Source of the DNA: Allobosea sp. BK604
GTDB lineage: Bacteria; Pseudomonadota; Alphaproteobacteria; Rhizobiales; Beijerinckiaceae
Assembly: GCF_004341515.1 (NCBI RefSeq)
Contig: NZ_SLZF01000006.1
Location: 1 to 64,000 of the forward strand
Direction: 5' to 3'
DNA length: 64,000 nt
Shown piece by piece: positions 59,784-64,000 of the stretch. Numbering within the stretch: position 1 is the first letter of the stretch; each line of letters starts with the position of its first letter. A program made the position numbers and the translations under genes. The notes beneath the pieces were generated by a model. It was not told the origin of the DNA. It saw only the letters and a list, made by a program, of their open reading frames with translations, and made no database searches.

Positions 59784-61400
59784 ATGACTGACACCTCTGC
59801 CCCCGGCGATGCCGGGGGCCTGGAAAAGCGCGCGCGTAAAAACCAGGCGGAGCGCAAAGCCAACCTCAAGACCACTTACGACTTCATCATCTGCGGTGCG
59901 GGTGCGGCGGGATCAGTGATCGCGCGCCGCCTAGCCGAGAATCCCGCATGCGACGTGCTGCTGATCGAGGCGGGCCCCGATGACGATGCTGAGTCCGTCC
60001 TGGATCCTGCCCTGTGGCCGACCAATCTGGGGACCGAACGCGATTGGGGATTCCTGGCTGAGCCCAATCCGCATCTCGACGGCCGGGCCATTTCGATGTC
60101 GATGGGCAAGGGCCTCGGCGGCGGATCCAGTGTCAACGTCATGGTTTGGGCACGGGGCCACCGCAGCGACTGGGACCATTTCGCGGCAGAGGCGGGCGAT
60201 CCCGGCTGGAATTATGATTCGGTTCTCAACATCTACCGTCGGATCGAGAACTGGCAGGGTAAGCCGGATCCGAAATACCGGGGCACGACTGGCCCGGTCT
60301 GGGTCCAACCCGCGAACGACCCGAGCCCCATCGCCGGCGCCCTGCTGGATGCAGCGGAAGGCCTCGGCATCCCCCGTTTCGATCATCCCAACGGTGAGAT
60401 GATGGAAGGCGCGGGCGGGGTTGCCTACGCCGATATGTTGGTTCGGGAGAAACGGCGGCATTCCCTGTATCGGGCCTATGTCCGGCCGATCGCCGATCGT
60501 CCCAACCTGACGATCCTCAGCGAGACGGTCGTTCGGCGCGTCCTGTTTGAGGGGCGCCGCGCAACAGGCGTGGAGATCGAGCGCGCCGGCACCACCTCGG
60601 CCGTGAAGGCCAGCACGGAGGTTGTGATCTCGGCCGGTGCGATCAACACGCCGAAGCTGCTGATGCTGTCAGGGGTAGGCGATCGTGAGGAGCTGACACG
60701 ATTTGGGATTCCCGTCGTCCAGCACCTTCCCGGCGTCGGCCGCAATCTGCAGGATCACGTCTCATTCGGCTGCACATGGGAGTATCGTGAGCCGATTCCG
60801 CCGCGCAACAGCGGCAGCGAGGCCACCCTCTACTGGAAGAGCCGACAAGAGCTGACGGAGCCCGATCTGCTGTTCTGCCAGGTGGAGTTCCCAGTCCCGA
60901 GTGAGCGAACGGCGCTAAGGGGCGTGCCAGCCCATGGCTGGACGATGTTCGCGGGACTTGCCCAGCCTCATAGCCGTGGCCGGATAGGTCTGAAGTCTGC
61001 CGATCCAAAGGACGGGCCCGTCGTCGATGCCAACATGCTGTCGGATCCGCGCGACCTTGAAGCGGCTCGGGCCTGCGTGAAACTTTGTCGGGAGCTTGGC
61101 AGTAGCGACGCCTTTCTCCCGTTCGTCAGCGCCGAACGCATCCCTGGAGCCGGCCGGCCGATCGACGACGCGTTCATCCGAGATGCAGCGGTCACCTACT
61201 GGCATCAGTGCGGCACAGCGAAGATGGGGTCGGACGATATGTCGGTCGTCGATGCCAAACTCGCGGTACATGGGATCGTCGGCCTTCGGATTGCAGATGG
61301 CTCGGTGCTGCCGCGTGTCACGACGGGCAACACTATGGCGCCTTGCGCCGTCGTCGGCGAGCGGGCTGCCGAAATAATGCGACGGCAGTACGAGCTATAG
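59784..61400 (+). CDS. GMC family oxidoreductase (FAD, choline dehydrogenase-like)
   Basis: The 538-residue flavoenzyme has the FAD-binding motif DFIICGAGAAGSVIARRLAE, the GMC signature 1 region GKGLGGGSSVNVMVWARGH and signature 2 GAINTPKLLMLSGVGD. The C-terminal catalytic region is AVTYWHQCGTAKMG and the conserved ending DGSVLPRVTTGNTMAPCAVVGERAAEIM. It oxidises an alcohol, such as choline or an alkanol. A 30-residue Lys/Arg-rich N-terminal extension precedes the core. The nucleotide composition is less GC-rich than in the rest of the window. It may act with the secreted hydrolase on a lipid- or ester-derived alcohol, although its own location appears cytoplasmic. Confidence 0.93.
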   Translation: MTDTSAPGDAGGLEKRARKNQAERKANLKTTYDFIICGAGAAGSVIARRLAENPACDVLLIEAGPDDDAESVLDPALWPTNLGTERDWGFLAEPNPHLDGRAISMSMGKGLGGGSSVNVMVWARGHRSDWDHFAAEAGDPGWNYDSVLNIYRRIENWQGKPDPKYRGTTGPVWVQPANDPSPIAGALLDAAEGLGIPRFDHPNGEMMEGAGGVAYADMLVREKRRHSLYRAYVRPIADRPNLTILSETVVRRVLFEGRRATGVEIERAGTTSAVKASTEVVISAGAINTPKLLMLSGVGDREELTRFGIPVVQHLPGVGRNLQDHVSFGCTWEYREPIPPRNSGSEATLYWKSRQELTEPDLLFCQVEFPVPSERTALRGVPAHGWTMFAGLAQPHSRGRIGLKSADPKDGPVVDANMLSDPRDLEAARACVKLCRELGSSDAFLPFVSAERIPGAGRPIDDAFIRDAAVTYWHQCGTAKMGSDDMSVVDAKLAVHGIVGLRIADGSVLPRVTTGNTMAPCAVVGERAAEIMRRQYEL

Positions 61401-61424
61401 GTCCCTGACTATCTCACGATACGT

Positions 61425-61451
61425 GCTGAAGCGCGCTGGCCGCGCTTCAGC
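61425..61451 (+). terminator. Hairpin after the GMC gene
   Basis: Perfect 11-bp arms GCTGAAGCGCG (61425-61435) and CGCGCTTCAGC (61441-61451) with a 5-nt loop. No T-run follows, so it may aid rho-dependent termination or mRNA stability. 61452-61675 shows no gene. Confidence 0.6.
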
Positions 61452-61675
61452 AATTGCTGCATGAGACTGGAGGAACATCTATCTCCATACCGTCCGTACA
61501 TGGGCGTTCCCGGTTAGCCGACCGCGTCGCGCCGCAACCGGGCATTGGGGCGCTGCCGGGAACCGGACATTCACATGCCCTCCGATAACGAGCCATACTG
61601 GTTGTTCAGGTCGTTCAAAATCCCCAACAGGTCTCAAGCGGGCTGACGGCGGACACGACGAATGTGCTGACCGCG

Positions 61676-62497
61676 CTAGGCGGCGGTTCCCGTCAGCGCT
61701 GCACGACAAGCCCGGAGCTGGCCGACGAGCACTGCCACCGAGTCCGGGTCTTTCACCGGCGTGAATGGATTTGGGCCGGGTGGCGTGCATTCAACGATGA
61801 CCGGGCCGGCGTAACCCGTATCGTTCAAGGCAGCGAAGATCGCGCGAAAATCCGTGTGACCTCGTCCGATGGCGTCTCGGTTCGAATCCGCCACATGGAA
61901 CAACCCAAGATCATTGCCGGCATCGTGCACGGCCCGAACCGGATCGCTTTCCTCGATATTCATATGATAGGCGTCAAGCAGCACTTTGAGGCGGGGGCTC
62001 CCGATGTCCCGCATCAGCGCCAACGCTTCGCCGCACGTGTTGATCAGGTGCGCTTCATAGCGGTTGAGCACCTCGAAGACGAGGTCGACGCCGCTCTGTT
62101 CCGCATGCCCGGCTATGCGCCGTACAGACTGGACGAGGAGCGACCTCTCGGCGGCCATGGACGCCACGGGCGCGACGCGGCCGACATGGCCGTGCACGGA
62201 TACAATGCCCCCGGCCTCTGCAGCGAAATCCACGAGCTTCATGTAGTAGTCCACCGCCGCCTGACGTATCGCGCTGTCGGGGTGGGCGGGGTCCACATTG
62301 GCGGGTGTCAGCGAGAAGAGGCGCAGGCCCTCGCCGTCCAGGATCGCGCGCGCCCTGGAGGGCGTGAAGGCATCAAGGTCGCCGTGGAGCTCGACACCGT
62401 CATAGCCGAGCGTCCGCAGCGTCGCTGCCGTTCGCTCGAGCGGCTGCGGACCGAATGTCCAGGTACAGACGCCGAGCGGCTGGGACAGGTCGAACAT
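61676..62497 (-). CDS. Sugar phosphate isomerase/epimerase-like TIM-barrel protein
   Basis: This 273-residue protein has the xylose-isomerase-like AP endonuclease 2 fold: LGVCTWTFGPQPLERTAATLRTLGYDGVELHGD, VDLVFEVLNRYEAHLINT, KVLLDAYHMNIEESDP and GLFHVADSNRDAIGRGHTDF. Metal ligands are the Glu in FEVLNRYE, the Asp/His in LDAYHMN and His in FHVADS. Such enzymes isomerise or epimerise sugars or keto acids, e.g. hydroxypyruvate-isomerase types. GAGGAGG 7 bp upstream supports the ATG at 62497 over an overlapping GTG at 62503. It follows the glycerophosphodiesterase gene with 2 bp between. Confidence 0.9.
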   Translation of the reverse strand: MFDLSQPLGVCTWTFGPQPLERTAATLRTLGYDGVELHGDLDAFTPSRARAILDGEGLRLFSLTPANVDPAHPDSAIRQAAVDYYMKLVDFAAEAGGIVSVHGHVGRVAPVASMAAERSLLVQSVRRIAGHAEQSGVDLVFEVLNRYEAHLINTCGEALALMRDIGSPRLKVLLDAYHMNIEESDPVRAVHDAGNDLGLFHVADSNRDAIGRGHTDFRAIFAALNDTGYAGPVIVECTPPGPNPFTPVKDPDSVAVLVGQLRACRAALTGTAA

Positions 62498-62499
62498 GC

Positions 62500-63309
62500 T
62501 CACGCCTCCTCGCCGGCGCTCTCGACGAGCCTGCGGAGGAACAGCACATCATCACCCGAGATGACGTCGATCAGGCCGCCCCGGATCCAGCTCCTGAGCT
62601 TTGGCAGCATGTCGCGACCATAGGACCAGCCAATGGCGAGCTTGGCAGGACGGGGCAGATGCACGCGGTTGCAGAGACCGGCCTTGTGCATGGCCTCCGC
62701 GTCCTCCTCGTCGAACATCATCAGCTCGATCGAAGCGGATTCCGCGCCGCAGGCCTGCAGGACATGGACCACGTCGGCATGGCGCGCATGGAGGATGGCC
62801 TGCGTCCGCAGCCGCTCGTCGCGCTTGCGGATGGCGGCCAGCGCCTTGTGGTCAAAGGATATCACCCGCACATGACCGAACCCCTCGGTCTCGCGCAGCA
62901 CCTCTATCACGCGCTGCGCCAGCAAGGCGGCACGGTCATCGTCCTTCAGTTCCGCGTCGAGTCCGATGCCGTTTGCCTTGGCCCAGAGCACCGTCTCGCG
63001 GAATGTCGGGACGCGCACACCGGCGAACTGGGCCCCGGTCTTGATGCCGGCGTCCAGCATCTGGATCTGCGCCCAGTCATGGTCTCCGGCGTAGCCGAAA
63101 CCGGTGGTCGTCCGGTCGAGCGTCATGTCGTGCAGGACGATCACCTCGCCGTCGCGACTGAGCACGAGATCGATTTCGCAGGACGTGCCGCCGGCGTCGC
63201 GGGTCGCCTCGAAAGCGACGATCGTGTTTTCCGGGTAATGCAGGCTGAAGCCGCGGTGGCCGCAGATGCGGGTAAAGCCGTTGTCCCGCCGGTGGAACGA
63301 GATGCTCAT
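62500..63309 (-). CDS. Glycerophosphodiester phosphodiesterase family protein
   Basis: The 269-residue GDPD TIM barrel has the catalytic histidine in RICGHRGFSLHYPENT, with RG and the PENT motif, and the metal ligands in CEIDLVLSRDGEVIVLHD. It hydrolyses glycerophosphodiesters to glycerol 3-phosphate and an alcohol, or a related phosphodiester. No signal peptide is seen, so it acts in the cytoplasm on imported substrate. The ATG at 63309 follows an AAAGGGC stretch; a start in the preceding repeat would add 14 residues and is unlikely. The neighbouring PotC-type permease suggests import of the substrate. Confidence 0.92.
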   Translation of the reverse strand: MSISFHRRDNGFTRICGHRGFSLHYPENTIVAFEATRDAGGTSCEIDLVLSRDGEVIVLHDMTLDRTTTGFGYAGDHDWAQIQMLDAGIKTGAQFAGVRVPTFRETVLWAKANGIGLDAELKDDDRAALLAQRVIEVLRETEGFGHVRVISFDHKALAAIRKRDERLRTQAILHARHADVVHVLQACGAESASIELMMFDEEDAEAMHKAGLCNRVHLPRPAKLAIGWSYGRDMLPKLRSWIRGGLIDVISGDDVLFLRRLVESAGEEA

Positions 63310-63329
63310 CGAATGCCCTTTACGCTGTT

Positions 63330-63395
63330 CTATCTCTTTGTTTTGACGCATTTTTTCACGCGAACCGGTGTCCGCTCCGCTCGAGAATGCGCTAG
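63330..63395. repeat. Palindromic repeat (family R1) between permease and GDPD genes
   Basis: CTTTGTTTTGACGCATTTTTTCACGCGAACC...CCGCTCGAGAATGCGCTAG resembles the copy at 38.5 kb. The CTA at 63392 is the stop codon of the permease gene. Confidence 0.85.
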
Positions 63396-64000
63396 ACCTT
63401 GCCCATGCCCGCGGCCAGGTCCTCGTCCCTCACGAGAGCCTGGGCGATCGCGAAGATGATGACCGTGGGAACGAGCAGGATGAATGTGACGACCGAGGCG
63501 GTCGGGAAGATGATGATGTCACCGCCGAGATAGGACCAAAGCTTTGTGGCTATGGTCTCGACAGCGGGCGCGCCGATCATGAAGGTCTTCTCGAACTCCT
63601 CGAACGAGCTGATGAAACTGAGCAGTCCCCCGGCGACCACGCCGGGAGCAGTCATCGGAATGACGATCCGCCGCATCGCCGCGCCGGGGCTCGCCCCGAG
63701 GGTCCGCGCCGCCCAGACAAGCTCCACCGGAAAGCCCTCCAGCGAGGCCGTCAGGATGCGGATCATCAGCGGCAGCGTGCCGACAGTCTGGACGAGGATC
63801 ACGCCCAGCAGACTGCCGAACAACCCGAGCCGGATGAAGACTTCGGTCAGGCTGACCGCGACGATGATCCCCGGGACGATGAGCGGGGCAAGGATGAAGA
63901 CCTCGACGGCGCGCTTGGCCCGGAAGGGAATGCGGGCCAGCGCCCAAGCGGTCGGGAGCGCGAGCGTCACGGTGAGCGCCGTGACCACGATGGCGATGCC
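63392..64000 (-). CDS. ABC transporter permease, PotC/spermidine-putrescine type (partial, 5' end beyond window)
   Basis: The visible 203 residues form the C-terminal part of a binding-protein-dependent permease. It has GIAIVVTALTVTLALPTAWAL at the edge, LIVPGIIVAVSLTEVF, the EAA loop LVWAARTLGASPGAAMRRIVIPMTAPGV and SFISSFEEFEKTFMI. This family serves spermidine/putrescine, Fe(III) or phosphonate uptake. It is upstream of the GDPD and isomerase genes in a leftward operon, separated by a palindromic repeat. The start and other subunits lie outside the window. The stop codon is contributed by the repeat. Confidence 0.9.
   Translation of the reverse strand, partial: GIAIVVTALTVTLALPTAWALARIPFRAKRAVEVFILAPLIVPGIIVAVSLTEVFIRLGLFGSLLGVILVQTVGTLPLMIRILTASLEGFPVELVWAARTLGASPGAAMRRIVIPMTAPGVVAGGLLSFISSFEEFEKTFMIGAPAVETIATKLWSYLGGDIIIFPTASVVTFILLVPTVIIFAIAQALVRDEDLAAGMGKV

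Noticed and set aside
1..64000. CRISPR arrays, tRNA or rRNA genes, insertion sequences
   Set aside because: The repeats are palindromic, unevenly spaced and of several families, without regular spacers. No cloverleaf, rRNA sequence or transposase was recognised.

Overview
The window is a high-GC chromosomal segment of an alphaproteobacterium, most likely Hyphomicrobiales (Rhizobiales) and Bosea/Methylobacterium-like. This is inferred from the codon bias, the divergent ubiG/lysC pair, crotonyl-CoA carboxylase/reductase, the Ku-LigD-Ku locus, a rhizobial-type porin and many palindromic intergenic repeats of the kind seen in this order. No rRNA, tRNA, CRISPR array, transposase or phage gene was found. 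The last gene, at the right edge, is cut by the window.

Layout. 0-9.3 kb: housekeeping and mixed genes (EamA exporter, YihY membrane protein, GNAT acetyltransferase, crotonyl-CoA carboxylase/reductase, DUF4180 protein, ubiG, lysC, CYTH-CHAD protein). 9.4-14.3 kb: acyl-CoA metabolism, with an APH-like kinase paired with an acyl-CoA dehydrogenase, a 2OG-Fe(II) oxygenase, and a crotonase lacking the hydratase glutamates next to a transglutaminase-like protein. 14.5-24.7 kb: class V glyoxylate aminotransferase, divergent GntR regulator, tripartite tricarboxylate transporter tctCBA, large FAD/Fe-S 2-hydroxyacid dehydrogenase and a secreted beta-propeller. A shared 11-bp motif upstream of the aminotransferase and of tctC suggests one GntR regulon. 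24.9-30.6 kb: AEC carrier, old yellow enzyme, truncated haemoglobin and an NMT1-type ABC importer. 30.8-35.0 kb: non-homologous end joining genes ku, ligD and a second ku. 35.1-48.2 kb: envelope genes, comprising a two-component system, a Gly/Val-rich peptide, MscS channel, Cys-rich secreted protein, and then a tightly coupled unit of porin-like barrel with an Asp-rich tract, lipoprotein hydrolase, RND adaptor and RND pump. 48.3-53.2 kb: organosulfur locus (flavin monooxygenase, ssuABC-like importer, Rrf2 regulator). 53.3-55.9 kb: adenylate cyclase with TPRs, and ohr. 56.1-61.4 kb: an AT-richer accessory block (LysR with NTF2-like protein and SDR; OhrR-like MarR with secreted hydrolase and GMC oxidoreductase). 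61.7-64 kb: leftward operon of a PotC-type permease, glycerophosphodiesterase and a sugar-phosphate isomerase-like protein.

The most striking non-genic feature is the density of short palindromic repeats, which fall into at least five families. They sit between genes, inside operons just after substrate-binding-protein genes, at the stop codons of four genes, and once inside a reading frame, where they supply part of the N-terminus of a lipoprotein. Most function calls come from recognised family motifs. Start codons were chosen by family N-termini, ribosome binding sites and stop/start overlaps.
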